Below are positions 21,500 to 34,147 of a stretch of 64,000 nt of DNA, in pieces (position 1 is the first letter of the stretch; every line of letters starts with the position of its first letter). Location: the NCBI GenBank assembly GCA_021234155.1, contig JAJEKV010000027.1, positions 11,730,716 through 11,794,715 of the forward strand. The letters run 5' to 3'. Position numbers and translations under genes: made by a program. This DNA is from Isoetes taiwanensis (taxonomy: Eukaryota; Streptophyta; Lycopodiopsida; Isoetales; Isoetaceae). The notes under the pieces were generated by a model. That model had not been told where the DNA came from and did no database searches. It saw only the letters and a list, made by a program, of their open reading frames with translations.

Positions 21500-23824
21500 C
21501 ATACATAACTTTTGATTAACTTGAGTCAGTTAGCTGAAGGTGACCATCAGACATCCATAAGGCTCACAGTTCTTGGTATCTGGCCAAGTGTCCACGATAA
21601 ATCCTCGATTGCCCATTGTGGTGGTGGTCCCCACCAAGGTTCAAAACTTACTAGCTACCATCGGGTGAGAGACGTGGCCGGGTGCAAGTTCCACTAACCA
21701 TGCCTTCAAACAAAAAAAATAAATAAATAAATCCTCGGTTGACCTCCACCCATGCACCAGTTTCAGCTACATTCTTTCCGGCATGCTCATTAGGGGCCAA
21801 GTTCTCCCAACACATTTCTGCAACCATAAAATGTCGCATTCATGGCGCTTGCGTTCTCTCAGCAGTTTGAGCAACCTCCTCAGCAATTTGAAGAAATGCT
21901 TCTATTGATACAATCTTGCGCAACCTATCTTGTCTGACTCATTGATTATTATAGGTGAAAGCCATTCGTTCTTTGGTACAATATACCACTTGCTATTTTG
22001 ATGGATGGAAAGTGAGGCCAACTTAATAAACTTACCAATATGCACCCACCACCAGCCCAATGTTGTGAGTTCAGCCTCGATTTTTGCCTATTTCGAACTG
22101 ACTTTTACAGTTCCCATTCTTGGTGGTAGCATTTTCATTGTACGTCAAATCATTATCACAGCCTTCAAATGTCTGAAGTTTTATGTTTTTAAGGCTAGCT
22201 TCATCAAATCTCTTTTCTGCATTAACTGATCTCGAGTTCCATGCTGCTTTAGATGATGCCACCTATATTCATAAAACAAATAGACTTTAAAGAAAGCCCT
22301 TGGCTTGACTAATAGTTTGCAATCTGCAGAGTTATCTTTCTATTTTTGCGCAACGTTAGTTGATTCTTATGTATCATGTAGCTGAGCTTGAAAGGGCTTC
22401 TGGCTTGGAAAAAAGAGGTTCATTAATAGGGGTCTAGCACATAGCTTTGATGACAGCAAAAACTGCTTTTTTTTAGCCTTTTTTTCCCTATCAACCAGTG
22501 TCTCGCCCACATGAGGCCCTAGAAAACACCCTAAAAACCCATCTGTATTCCAGACATTCCTCCAATTTAGTGACTCTGTATAATGCATAGATCTGGACAT
22601 GTAATTCGTAATCATCCTGTGGACATAAGCTGCATGATTTAGAGTCCTTTATGGTTTGACCATGCAAACTCTGGGGTCTCAAGACCAAATGGCTCCCATG
22701 GCCCATTATACAACAAAAATTTTACTGACACCTCCCAATGTTCAACGTATGTCCCATTATCTCTAGAGATTACGTCATCCTTTGGGAAAGCAAGATTTGG
22801 CTCATGTTAAGCTTGAAAGAGGAAGTCAAACTCACCTACAGTATTTGTCCCCTTGTTTAACAATTTCTTTTTTAGCTTTGACAATTCTTTCCTCTCTTGC
22901 CTTGTAAGAAACGCATGTATACTTGGGGCCATCTCATGTGGGGGCTTATCTTTAAGCTATTTTCTATATTGTTGAATGTCTTCAAACCGTTGCCATAAAT
23001 ATGAATCCCAAAAAAAGATGACTAATCATTACCTTGAAAATTAGGAAGGCCATTATTTAGATCCATTTATTCCATTCTTGTTGAGAATAAAAAAGTGTCT
23101 TTACTTGTGAAGTTGGTGAATAAAGTATCGCATACTCTGCACAGTTTGCAAAATGATCTCCCCTGTATAGTTCAAATGCAATATTAGAGAGACAATGTTT
23201 AACCACAAGCAAGCAAAATATGTCTTCGAAATTATTTAGAAGAGTGCTTTGATGTAAATCAATTCTTCACAGATTTCAAGTCTAGCTTCTTCAGCAAATC
23301 TATGTGTGGTCCCATTTATCTCAAGGTCCCACAAAAATATAGATGCATGATGTTGTAGATGGCAACTTTTTTCTAATGTGACATCAAAGTTGTTACAAAT
23401 AAATTGTCGAACACCAGCCTCAACTTGAACAAAACAAAATGCCATTTACTACTAGATTGAGTGACCTCAGAAGACAGGTTCTGCCATTAATCTTAATTTA
23501 TCTAAGTAAAGAACTGTGCCAGTTGGATATTTATTAAGCACAATGGTTCTGCTGAACTGGAAAAGGGAAGAAATATGAAGTGAATAGGGTAACGTAATGA
23601 CTCTCTTCTACATTTGAGTCCTTACCTCGAGCGAGTCCAATAGAACTGATGATGGGCTTAGAATCACAAATGCAATATCCCGAATGAGCCTCCACCAAGA
23701 TGAAATCCATAGACATGACATATAGATTTGCATAAAAAAAAAAGGAGGAGCATGATTTAACCTGTGGGGTAATCGCTTCCAAAACTCCCATCTTTCGAAG
23801 CAAAACTTGCAGTTTGCTATCCAT
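21500..23824 (-). pseudogene. DUF1853 copy B, decayed
   Basis: All blocks of copy A can be followed: exon 1 remnant (MDSKLQV, 23,824), exon 2 (CICDSKP frame, about 23,680), the region up to VTLEKSCHLQ (about 23,350), GPHVGETL (about 22,500), SLKNIKLQTFEGCDN (about 22,170) and FMVAEMCWENLAPNEHAGK (about 21,800). Frames change many times. Part of exon 1 (the SYSESLER stretch) and of the GEFDFLF region is lost or shifted, and a SINE sits in the last coding block. Not functional. Confidence 0.85.
21612..21726 (+). mobile_element. SINE inserted in DUF1853 copy B
   Basis: Copy A reads straight through this point; copy B has 115 extra bases flanked by a 15-bp direct repeat with one mismatch (ATAAATCCTCGATTG at 21,597-21,611, ATAAATCCTCGGTTG at 21,727-21,741). 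The insert has a B-box-like GGTTCAAAAC (21,648-21,657) and ends in an A-rich tail CAAACAAAAAAAATAAATAA. Long target duplication plus A-rich tail indicates LINE-type retroposition. The 5' part is short, so it may be truncated. Confidence 0.75.
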
Positions 23825-24488
23825 CTTGAAGCTGATGACGCTGCGCTTGAAAAGGAATTACAGTAGGTTTAGTCCTTGGTCTGGCACAGTTTAGCAGAAT
23901 GCGACCCAGAATGAAAAGTCGCTACCTGCATTAGGTTACCTGCATTAGGTTACCTGCGTTAGGTTACCTGCATTAGGTTAGCTGCGTTGCATATATTCGA
24001 TGTAGCAGAGGCTATGGCAGATCTAAGCAAGAAATCTATTTCTGTGGCTACTAAGCAAGAGTGCAGAAAATTTACTCGTGTGGCTGCGGATCTAAGCAAG
24101 AAACCTACTCTTGTGCTATGACAGCTAAATCTAACAAGAAATCAACCATCAAACACAATAAATCTAACTGTTTCTTTAAAGCAGAACTCCTTTCCTTGAC
24201 GCTATCCAGAGAGCTTGTGCTGCCGCACAAGGAATCTCTTCCCATTTCCACATAACATCTGCAAATGCTCAAACTGGAAACGCCTTCGATAACCTTTTTC
24301 CTCTCTCCACAAAATAAAAGGCTTTCGAAAAAAAACAAAACAAGATAAAAGGCCAAAAAGGCGTCAAAATTTAAAAGGCTTACTAATAGACTATATAATA
24401 CGTTGGCATTCGCATTTGAGAGCAGAACAAAACATCAAGACGGTCTTCAAAGTTGCTCAAATCTAAATTTGATCTTTAAAAATAAGTT
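23825..24488. promoter_or_regulatory. Bidirectional promoter region of copy B with minisatellite and CDS-start duplication
   Basis: Contains four to five tandem 15-bp units TACCTGCATTAGGTT (23,923-23,990), a CTATATAATA TATA box at 24,391-24,400 and, at about 24,421-24,477, a partial tandem copy of the first about 57 bases of the DUF1685 coding region lacking the ATG. The same partial duplication is present in copies C and D but not in A. Confidence 0.6.
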
Positions 24489-25142
24489 ATGGAGCAAAAC
24501 AAAACATCAAGACAGCCTTCAAAGTTACTCAAATCTAAATCTGATCTAGGTACAAGTAGCGTCCATGGAGAGGGTTATGAGGAGGTATGGAAAAGGAGAG
24601 AGGTGCTACGAAGGTTGAGATCCTCAGTTTCCACTTCAGGTCTTTTGAAGCTAAACATGAAGCTAAATGAAGATGATTTTACAGAACTTGAGGGATGCAT
24701 TGATTTGGGTTTTGGATTTGAGCAAGGTCATCCTACACTTTGGGATGTCCTTCCTGCACTTCAAATGTGCTATGTGACCTCGCCATCGTTATCAAAAGGT
24801 GTCGGAGAAGGAAAAAATGAAAGAGGATATGATGCACAATTCATTACAAAAAAGGCCCTACTTGAATCTCCTAAATCTCCTTTGGATGTAGAACAAGTGA
24901 GTGTTGAATCTAGCCCTCATAAAGGTCCTTATCATGGTAAGTTCAATCTAAGAGGTGTTGTCAATGGCTCTAAATTATGTTCTCCTAGAAAGCTTGATCC
25001 CCACAAGCTTGAAATGATTAAGTGGTGGGCTAAGAGTGTTGGTTGCAATTGTCGACAATCACAACATGTCAAGCTTTGCAAAGAGAACAAGGTGCTGCGC
25101 ACGGAGGGTTGCCCTCCATGGCCGGAAGGTGAAGTGGCTTAA
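24489..25142 (+). pseudogene. DUF1685 copy B with replaced C terminus
   Basis: Open for 217 residues and close to copy A (DDFTELEGCIDLGFGF, LWDVLPALQMCYV, SPRKLDPHKLEMIKWWA all kept). After LCKEN (about 25,086) the sequence diverges and the ORF ends with 17 unrelated residues. The missing native tail and 3' flank (GAAGATGAAGAAGGAAAAGA and on) are found at 29,205-29,400, so about 4.1 kb has been inserted within the last codons. Both DUF1685 blocks remain intact, so a nearly full protein could still be made. Confidence 0.75.
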
Positions 25143-25929
25143 ATCATAGTTGAAAGTCATGTTTTTACAATCAGTCAAAGTTTCTATTTTAAGACATTGA
25201 CATTTCGCGAAGGTGATGGTAGACATTTGCATTACTAACTCCTCCTTAGATGTTGAGCTCCTGTTGGACTAGGATCCAGCTGGACACATGGACTCTGGGG
25301 TTTCAGTGTAAAAACATATTGTTACTAGGTTACTAGTAATTATAATGGCAGTGTTGTCAGCGGTTGGTTATTGTGTGGAGGAAGTATTTACAAGTTTTTC
25401 TTGAAAGAAAACTGTGGTGTTGCAAATCTTGGTTGCCAAGCTTGCCATGTAGTTGCTGGACGGTTTTCCTACAACAATGCTTCAAACTGCAATGTAGGTG
25501 CCCATGAGCCTGCTTTTTTGTGATTTTTTTGGGTAATTTACAATGTTCCTTTTTGTCCTCCATGATTCAACCGGTCATATATGGGTCTGAAAGCATCCTC
25601 CCAGCATCTGTTCAAGTTATTCAGCAAAACATGGAATACAACAAAATCATAACATGCCGGAGAACTATTTGGAATGAACGTGGGTGTAAGATTTGTTGGA
25701 TGTCTGGCGCATTGCCTAGACACCCGGAGATGGGCCCCCATACTTATTAATTTCGTAATAGCATTCAGCGTTAGCCTCATTGTTTCCCTATCCTTGGTAA
25801 GTGACAACGAAGAATTCATGCAATAACTTGGATACAACACAAGTCGACAAAGTAGTGTCAGGAATTCATATATAAGAAGCATGGAATAATTTAAGGGCTA
25901 AACTTAGCTATTTGGCGATTTTTTGGCAC

Positions 25930-26480
25930 ATTTTCAAAAAAAAAAGGCTAAAGTAAATGGAAAAAATTGGGAAAAAAATAATAATTTTAGCTTAACTTTT
26001 TTCGGGACTGCACCAACCATGGAGCACTTTAGCCAAATGCTAGAAAGTAAGAGAGTGAAACTTTGTATTGTTTAGCTAAGCCATAGAAACTTTTAGAATG
26101 AATTTCGGGCTAGTTTAGTTATCATCATTCTAGTTTATATGAAATATATGATTAGTAGTTTAGTTTCTAGCATTACAAATTAATTTGAGTCCTAGACTTT
26201 GCTACTTAGCATTATTTTAGAATGTTTTCACAAAGAAAATGACTAAAATAAGTGGAATATATTGAAAAAAAGTATCGTAATGTGGCCTCATATTTTCTAT
26301 TGGCCACACCATAGAAATTTTTGGGTTGATGTTTGGGTTAGTTTAGCTAAATGCTAGAAAGTATGAGAGGAAAAATGTGTACAGTTTAGCTAAACCACAG
26401 AAAGTTTTGGAATTCATATAGAGCAAGTTTAGCTAAAGTCATTCTGGCTAATAAGAAATATGCGAATAGTAATTTATTCC
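25930..26480. repeat. Imperfect direct duplication (about 290-bp period)
   Basis: Series such as CTAAA(G/A)TAA(A/G)TGGAA.., CCATAGAAA(C/T)TTTT, AATGCTAGAAAGTA(A/T)GAGAG and GAAATAT(A/G)(T/C)G(A/C) occur in the same order twice. Confidence 0.5.
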
Positions 26481-29104
26481 CTGATAAGAAGCGTCATGTT
26501 ATGCAAAAAAAATGCATTATTAGAAGTTCACCGAATGGAGAACATATATGCACTAAAAGAAATAACAACCTTTCGTCTGCTACATCATCTGTCCTTGAAG
26601 CTGAGTTCCTCTAATCTTGTTCAAGACTTCTCAACTCAATATGAATCATGGTTATGAGCCTCCATACAAGACTCTCAGATTTCCCTTGCTTTACTATAGG
26701 TGTTGTATTACACAACATCTTTATTCACTCCCTTACCATCAACCCCCTGCCCACCATTATTTGCAATGACATGCTCAAGTTCCTCTCCAACCAAAGAGGA
26801 GCAACCATTGAACACTTATGCAATCACCTTAGACTTGTTTGGGCATAGCTCGAAGGTTATAATGGATAACATTGTTGTTAACTTATTCTATTATTGATCT
26901 AAATCCAAGGCCATTAGAAATAGAACTTATCATATTTAAGGTAACGTGTATGAAGGCACTACCTTACTTCGTACTTATGCCCACGTAGACAATTTTCATG
27001 CTCTGCAAAGAGCCTCCTCATTCTAGCACAGCGCGGTGACCATGCAGTTGAGAACTCCACCTGAAAGACCTCAAAACTTTAGTCTCCACTTCAGCACACC
27101 AATGCATCTCATTTACGACCATTCCAAGCATGTTTTTATGTATATGTTCATTATAGATTTACTTCCTCTTGGAAGAAATTAGACCTTTAAGCAGATCTGT
27201 TTGCTTTTGAAGTAATGAAAGCCAAAGAACTTATATTAATAAACAAAATCAACAAGAAGCAAATGCAAAGTCTTGTTGTGGTGCCTAGCCTTTCATATCG
27301 AATATACACAGCATATGAAAGAACATTAACTTAGCAATTGTAGCATGCATCTTAATAACATAGAAAAGTGGCAAGATCCTGACCAGCCAGCACACATTTA
27401 TCCATTCCCATCAACAAGATGATTCTCCGTTCCCATGGGTGTAAGTTCACTAATGTTTTTACGCAATGACGTAATTAACCGACTTTTAAGACCAATAAAA
27501 TAAGAACAACCACAAAGCATAAACGAACCACACAAAGATAAAATGCAAGATCTTGGCTAATATTCTAATTAGATAACCCCATGGAGAACTCACTTCAAGC
27601 ATCATTTGATACCGTGATTAGAACCTCCCAAAGATAACCTCCTCAGGTGCAAATTTATGGCTGCAGCAACTAATGCAAATAGCATAATAAGCATGTGAGG
27701 CATTCAATAGGAATGACCTCTCACACCTTCACAAGCCATTGCAACATGCCCATTGCTTGAGGTATCTGAGGTATTGCACTTTGTGCATCACATGCATTAA
27801 GTAAAAAAGTCCTTTGGAGATGATAACTGGAACTATGATGAGAACAGCATACATGCTGAACATGATAAGTTTGATATACAACTCAAAGTTCAATGTTCAC
27901 AGCATACCTGGACCACTATATGAAGGCTGAAGGCAGATAAGAAACAATACTGAAAACAAACCAAGTCAAAGTCACCATCTTGAGTTAAGATAGAGGTCAA
28001 TATGCATTATTGTAAGAAAAAAAATTACTTGCAAAGATAACAAGGTACCAAGCGAGTAAATGGTAATCCAACATAAATGCTAGCAATAACACGATTCCCT
28101 GCCACAGAATTGCATTTTCTTAAGAATTGGTTCAATAAATTACATTATACTAGATCTGTAAAAAGCTCAAGCTCCTTGCCTTATAGGAGAAAGCATCTGC
28201 TAAAAATGCCTCCAAAGTTGCACAATTAATATACTGAAATATAGCAAAGAAGATTGTTTATACACTGATGTATGTACATTAATAAGAAGATAAGATCTGT
28301 ACTTTTTTAATCCAATGTAATTGCAATACCTTTATTAGCAGCATGGTGGCTAGACTTAAGATGGCTTGAATCTCCTGAAATCGTCAAAACCCATTTCCTG
28401 GTTAATCCCCAAGGTCTACATTAAATAATAAAAATCAGAGAATGTGACAGAAAGCAGGAAAGCTAACCCATTTGATCAGGCGAAAATGTGCGGAGGGTAT
28501 AACTGATTGCAGGGCAATGTGATGAAGAAAGAAGTAAGATGCAAAGGTAAAAGTGTGAAGCAGGCAATAGGGATGGACCAAAAGACTCCAAGGACTTGAA
28601 AAATGCTTCCTTCCGGCATCCATCGCCTAGACGGGGTGAGCCGGAAATAGGGCCGATTAGATTTGTGGCGGCTACTCTACAGCTCCGCCATAGCTTACAT
28701 AGTTGCCGCTACATCTCCGACATATCTGCAGCCTAAGATCCGACATCAAACTCACTAAAAAAACCTTGCAAACTCGTAAAACTCCTGCAAACTCACCAAA
28801 TGTCTTACGAATGCCAAGAACTGGCAAGAAGCTCGTTATTCTAGCTGCAGAACACCAATCCAGCTGCTAAACTCCCACACTGGTTGCTGATCTCTCAAAA
28901 TAGCCGTTAATTTAAAAACGTAAGCAAAGGCGCCCACAAAGAGTGCCTCCAAGGGCCGTCGCCAGATGAAACTCGAGCCAGCGGGAGACATGCACTCAAC
29001 ATACTTGCCATCTGCCCAAAAGACCTCTCCGGTTAGCCGGTTTCGAGAGCGGCTGCCCACCACCAGAAGTGACCGAGAGTTTACAGCCAATCATAAGTTT
29101 TGAG

Positions 29105-29200
29105 CAGTCACCAGCATATCCTAGGGATATTCTAGCATATACCTAGGATATGCCAAAAGCCCACATAAACAAGGGTTTGCCCCCCTAGGGGCAACCCAAA
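29105..29200 (-). repeat. Palindrome module, copy 1 (also at 40.57 and 62.94 kb)
   Basis: On the minus strand the module begins GGGTTGCCCCTAGGGGGGCA and contains two facing inverted repeats of GGCATATCCTAGGTATATGC type, ending in ATATGCTGGTGACTGCTC. Copies at 40,573-40,680 and 62,940-63,045 are nearly identical. The ATG inside ATATGCTGG would start MLVTA in all three, but here a TGA follows after eight codons. Confidence 0.65.
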
Positions 29201-29204
29201 AACG

Positions 29205-29420
29205 CATGGGAAGATGAAGAAGGAAAAGAAGCATGTGAAATAGAAGCATCTTTGAATAAGGCTTTGCAGCACTATAAATCTATTTAACTATATCTCTATG
29301 GTTTGATTATGATGAAATCAATCAATTAATTTTGTCTTGCAATAACTTCAATTTTCTTTTGGAATTGCTGTAATTTCTAGAATAACTCTGTTTTTTCTTT
29401 AAGTTTTTTTAGTTTCAATG
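29205..29420 (+). pseudogene. Detached DUF1685-B tail and 3' flank
   Basis: The bases GAAGATGAAGAAGGAAAAGA.. through AAATAG, then the 3' flank GTCTTGCAATAA(C/A)TTCAATT, correspond to the end of copies A, C and D. The tail is separated from its gene body by 25,087-29,205. Confidence 0.8.
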
Positions 29421-29859
29421 CTTTCTAGAAGCTCATTCCTAGATGCATGGATGAAGATACTTTATTCTTATTTTTTTCCGTAGCCCCAAAAAAAGGGAGG
29501 CAAGGCACACCATGGATAGTGGTTGACTCCAAAAAAAAGACCAAAAGACTTTTTTCTTGCATGAGAATGAAACTGTTAAACCTTTTTATGTGTCATGCAA
29601 CACCTTTATGCCCTTGAAACTGTTAAAGCCTTTTGTGTGTCATGCACACCTTTATGCCTCTTGATGTCTTAAGTTTCTTTACACTCTCACATTTAGTTGG
29701 ATGTTGAAGAAGATATGTAGTCTATTGTGTTACACCATCATAATTATCAATGTCTATTCGAGATTGCCTGGATAGGAGAGAGAAAGAGAATCATGCAAAT
29801 GTAATAGATTTAAATAGTCATCATGATTATATGGCTTTAAATAGTCATCATGATTATGT

Positions 29860-30530
29860 GCCACCCTTTACAAAATCATGGAGCAAGGGGAAGAGAGGAG
29901 GAGCTCGTGCTCCTCAAAAAATTTATAACTCCTACCTCTTCGTCATATCCATCTATTTGCAACCTCTTCATCTCCACCTTTCGAATAACACCTCTTAATC
30001 TCGCCCCTTCAAATCACCTCTTCATGTCAACCTTTAAAGTAGACTCCATCACAACCATTAATAATATTTTATGGGCCTTTATACATTGAGCCCATTTTAT
30101 CCCAATGATCATAATTCCCTCTCTCCCCCCCTCTCCCCAAAATTTTACTTATGTTGGCGGGTGCTAAAAACTCGGTCAACATGACGGTACCTTCTAAATC
30201 AAACGTTGATTCTCTTCCAAAACTCTATGCCACAAATCACACTTCTGATATTGCCATACTCCAAGATTCAATTCTCCAAATTAGTGGGCTCAAAGAGTAA
30301 GGATCATACTTACCTATTTTGTATTAAATAACAACTCTCCTCTGCAACTAGCATTTGCAAAATGATCTCTGGCAAGCAGAAGATAGGAATGCAAACCCCT
30401 TAGCTTTGAAGGCACCCGCAAAAACAAATCGTAGAAATATAATCTAAGATCTCCAATTGTTAATTTAGGAATCTGTATGAAAAACCGTAAGTTGCTGGCG
30501 ACGGACAGGCCAGTTCGAAATAGACAAGCC
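29860..30530. repeat. Dispersed repeat, arm 2 (inverted relative to 8.74-9.64 kb)
   Basis: Carries the complements of the blocks listed for arm 1, including GGAGCAAGGGGAAGAGAGGA (29,880), CCACAAATCACACTTCTGAT (about 30,230) and GGAATCTGTATGAAAAACCG (about 30,470). The ORFs here are repeat sequence. Confidence 0.65.
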
Positions 30531-33500
30531 CCAACTAAAAAGTCTTTCTTCAGATACTATATTCTCTACTACATCATCACCTGATGAGAGATGAATGTCG
30601 AGTTAAGAGATGCAAGAGAAATGACATTTTTGCAATTGAAAGACTCTGGAGGTGGTCGATTTTTGATCAGGCAAAGAGATATATGTACATGTGAGGCGTC
30701 TATACATTTCAATATATCAATATGGCAAAAGAAAAAATAAGTAAGAGATGAACTTTCTGCACAGTTGAAAGCACATTATGAATATGATTCCTTTGCAATC
30801 CATAGCTAAATTAGTTCAGTAACTCATTCAGTTTATTCTTATTTTCTCAGGTTTATATATAACTGATGTAGAGAACACAGTCTCATTATACTCAATAAGC
30901 AGTGTATTCCATTGCTTCCACCAAGACCTGGGCTCTTCATGCAGCTCAGAGAAAGTGGAGGAGGTATGAATACTCTCCACGAAGCTCCAAGCTTATTGAG
31001 CTTCCATTACCCAGTTTGTTTGAGCTATACTGCAGGCCTCTGGATGCCACTTCTATCTTACTAGCACAAAGTAAGTTATCGCAAGAAATGTTCACAGCAT
31101 TGAAGGAGAATGGAGGAGTTTGTGGGCATGTGAGAAGAATAATTTAGGAATTGATTTATTCATTGCCTTGTTCAAGAGTGTCGATAATATTAGGGAGACT
31201 TGAAGATGTTTACGGTTCAAAAGCCGGGTAGTTTTTTAGATAGTATATTTCTTGAAAGTTGGCTAGCGCTCGCCTTCATGGTAGAGATGAATCTATTGAA
31301 TGTAGAATAAGACAAGCGCTCGACTTCATGGTAGAGATGAATCTACCGAATGCAGGATAGGACGAACGCTCGCCTTCATGGTAGAGATGAATCTACTGAA
31401 TGCAGGATAAGATTCGATTCAGATATTGCATTCGGAAGCAAACTCTCTATGTCACTTTTAAGTATAGGAGATGGCGAAACATGCGGGAAGGAAGAAAGTA
31501 TATCTGGATTCCGATAGAGCAACATGACAATGATGGCACTCATTCCACTGTCATAGATTTAAATATTCATAAGGATAATCAGCTATTCAAAAGTCTCAGA
31601 GTGGAGAGTAAGTGATCTTTTCGCACCGTATGTACATCTGTAAACCCTAAGGCACTATTAAGGCAATCATCGGATTATTGGCAGGAAAGAAGGTGCTCAT
31701 GGCTCAGAGAAGATTTGATGACGCCTGGGAATTCTTCACGGCATGGTACAATACGATCATCACAAAAGAGAGAATATTTCGAGAGTCAAGTGAGTCATAT
31801 TCGAAGGAGTTTGAGGAGGTTCCAGATTGTATACAAGAACTTCTACCTCACAATGGATATAATGAGGGAGGTGAATAATTTTCGGAAGGTCCACGATAGT
31901 ATCTTAGACAGGTTCATGACAACCGTGGAGCCTGAAATTAAACCATGTTCCACAATGGGCTTGCCTTCTGTGAGTGTCAAATCGACGGTTAAATTGTTTC
32001 TTAAGGCAGAGCATACAAGATTAGGAGATCCTTGACCAGGCTACCCAAGGACTTATGTAAACAGGAAGGCATGGAGAACTTTTACAACTTGGGCATCATG
32101 TTTTCTACATACATGGTATATAGTATTCCAATCAAGCTCTGGTCCACCAGTGGAGACTGCACAAACAGAGCATCACTAGGAGCATGCTTTCTCGATAGAG
32201 GAGTTCAGAGATCCAGCTAGTAGAGATGGAGAGTAACAAAGCTTTCCATTGATACTACAAAACTTTCAAATTCATTTTCGACTGCGATCGAGCTTATAGC
32301 TATTTATAGTCACAAGTTTTGAGTCAGTATGGGGGCAAAATAGAAATACTAGGAGGGACTCAATGATTTTACCTCTCCATTGGCCCGAGCAAGTCGAAGC
32401 TCTCTTGGCGTGTGAGCAGATCGATTGAAGCCCTTGGTGCAAATTTGTTGATGAAAACACTTGGGCAGGAATTAAGGACGGGAGCAATGGTCGTTATGGA
32501 ATCTGGTACCCACACGAAGAGGCTCGGGTATCACCGAAGCTATTTGAGAATGACACCTGGAAAGGAATTTAGAGGCTCGATTAAAAACTTACGTACAAGC
32601 TCGGTTCCTCATTGGTCACGTGCATTTTTGATGTGGCATCAAATTTAGGCCATTAACTGACCTCATGTATCCTCTAATGTTGTCTTCTAATTCCTGCAAT
32701 GGCAGCAACATGGTTTATCTCAAACTCGTTATAGGGCTTGCAAAATAAATGGTGACTGCATTTGAGTACCATAAGGGTGTTCGGGGACAAGCACACATCG
32801 TTAATATCCAGCTTGTCATCAACAAAAAGAATTGAAACTTGATTTTTTGGAACATGCTAGTCTATCCTAAATATATAACCCTAGTCTTTTCTAAATATAT
32901 AAGCTAGAGTTAAGAAAATTGATTGGTCCAATGTGCAAGAGAAAATGTACATGAACAACAGGATTTGAACCTGTTGTACACCAGCGCCATGGCGGAAATA
33001 CTTTTTCGTAAACCCATAGAGGGAACTCCTCAACAATAACCATCAAATTATTCGTCTTATGGACTATAGAGAATTATCATGTAACCGTGCAATTATTATT
33101 CGAATGCCCTTCCTTGAATCTATATGATGTACAATAAGGTGATTATATGATAATTGTGCTTCTCAATCATATGATAATTGTGCTTCTCAATCGTAGACTT
33201 TTCTCTGCATGGTAAAGCTACAAACATATAGTTGAATAATACAAACAAATACAAGACTCCAGGTTCTCATTTTAGGCAAGACAAATCTGCTGCTTGACAG
33301 TTTATGCATTGTGATACATCTTTTAGCATGTTTCTGCAGTTCATTTCTTAATTTAATGTCAAGATGTTGCCATCATACCAAAGTATAAAGCTTTCACTTA
33401 TTTGTGTAAATCCAGATAACTCCTTACATTAAACGTGCATCCAACAAATAGAATCTGAAAGCTCAAATCCATTCTTACATATGATGTTAAGTCAGGGCTT

Positions 33501-34140
33501 TTGTATTGCAAAGAATTGTCTGGATCTACTTGATTTCTGTGTAGATACATGAGGGGCAGTTGAGCTGCATACAATGGATCTGTTGACAATAATTGCATCC
33601 AAATATCCAATCAAAAGAAATGACACACGAATTCATTGTTCATGCGAATTAATATTTCAGTAGAAGCACTACTTTGCAATGATACTCCAAAGTCCAATTA
33701 TCAACTCAGCTTCCAAGTTGTGTTTTTGCATATGGAATCCATTTGTAGCAATAACATCTTATCCTGGAATAAGCATGTAATCAATCTAGCTGGAGGATAA
33801 GTGAGTAAACCTGGAATATCAATAACATGTCCATAATATATTATTTTATTCTTGCATAGCAGATGATAACTCTAATTATGGATTGCATGCAGACGAAGAA
33901 ATCCGAAAGCTTTATTATAGGCAAAAGCCATTAAGACCTCTTAATGGAATGGGCCATTGATTTGCAGAATATCTCACGAATTGTGCGCGATCTACGACCA
34001 CAAATTTTTTGAACAAAAATCCAAATGCATGTTTCAATGGTGCAAATGAAGATTAAGAGACTCAATGGTTTATCACATTTAGCAGATAATTCCCTCATAA
34101 TATTTATATCACAATGGTTAGAAACATCAGTAACAAAGCA
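30531..34140. other. Intergenic, one tandem repeat, no supportable gene
   Basis: Short open frames at 30,902-31,147, 31,400-32,220 and 33,398-33,610 show no recognisable domain or splice-consistent neighbours. A minus-strand GGTTCAAATCC (about 32,965) resembles a tRNA T-arm or SINE B-box without the rest of a tRNA. Confidence 0.35.
31266..31412. repeat. Three-copy 50-bp tandem repeat
   Basis: Units starting (G/A)CGCTCGCCTTCATGGTAG at 31,266, 31,316 and 31,366, with a few substitutions each. Confidence 0.85.
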
Positions 34141-34147
34141 ACCACAC

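Larger units (their letters stand above)
25087..29205. other. About 4.1 kb of DNA inserted in the DUF1685-B 3' end
   Basis: Bounded on the left by GTGCTGCGCACGGAGGG (25,092) and on the right by GGGGCAACCC (29,186-29,195). No transposase, RT or other domain is recognisable. Internal features are a direct imperfect duplication (25,930-26,480) and, at the right end, the palindrome module shared with copies C and D on the minus strand, followed by an 84-codon minus-strand ORF (29,090-28,836) with no recognised domain. I cannot see clear terminal repeats or a target duplication, so the mechanism is open. Confidence 0.5.

Noticed and set aside
23923-23990. CRISPR-like array
   Set aside because: Direct tandem 15-mers without spacers, in a plant promoter; a simple minisatellite.
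32940-33010. tRNA-like T-arm (GGTTCAAATCC on the minus strand) with a hairpin ACAGG..CCTGT
   Set aside because: No D-arm, anticodon arm or acceptor pairing around it; at most a SINE-like or chance B-box.
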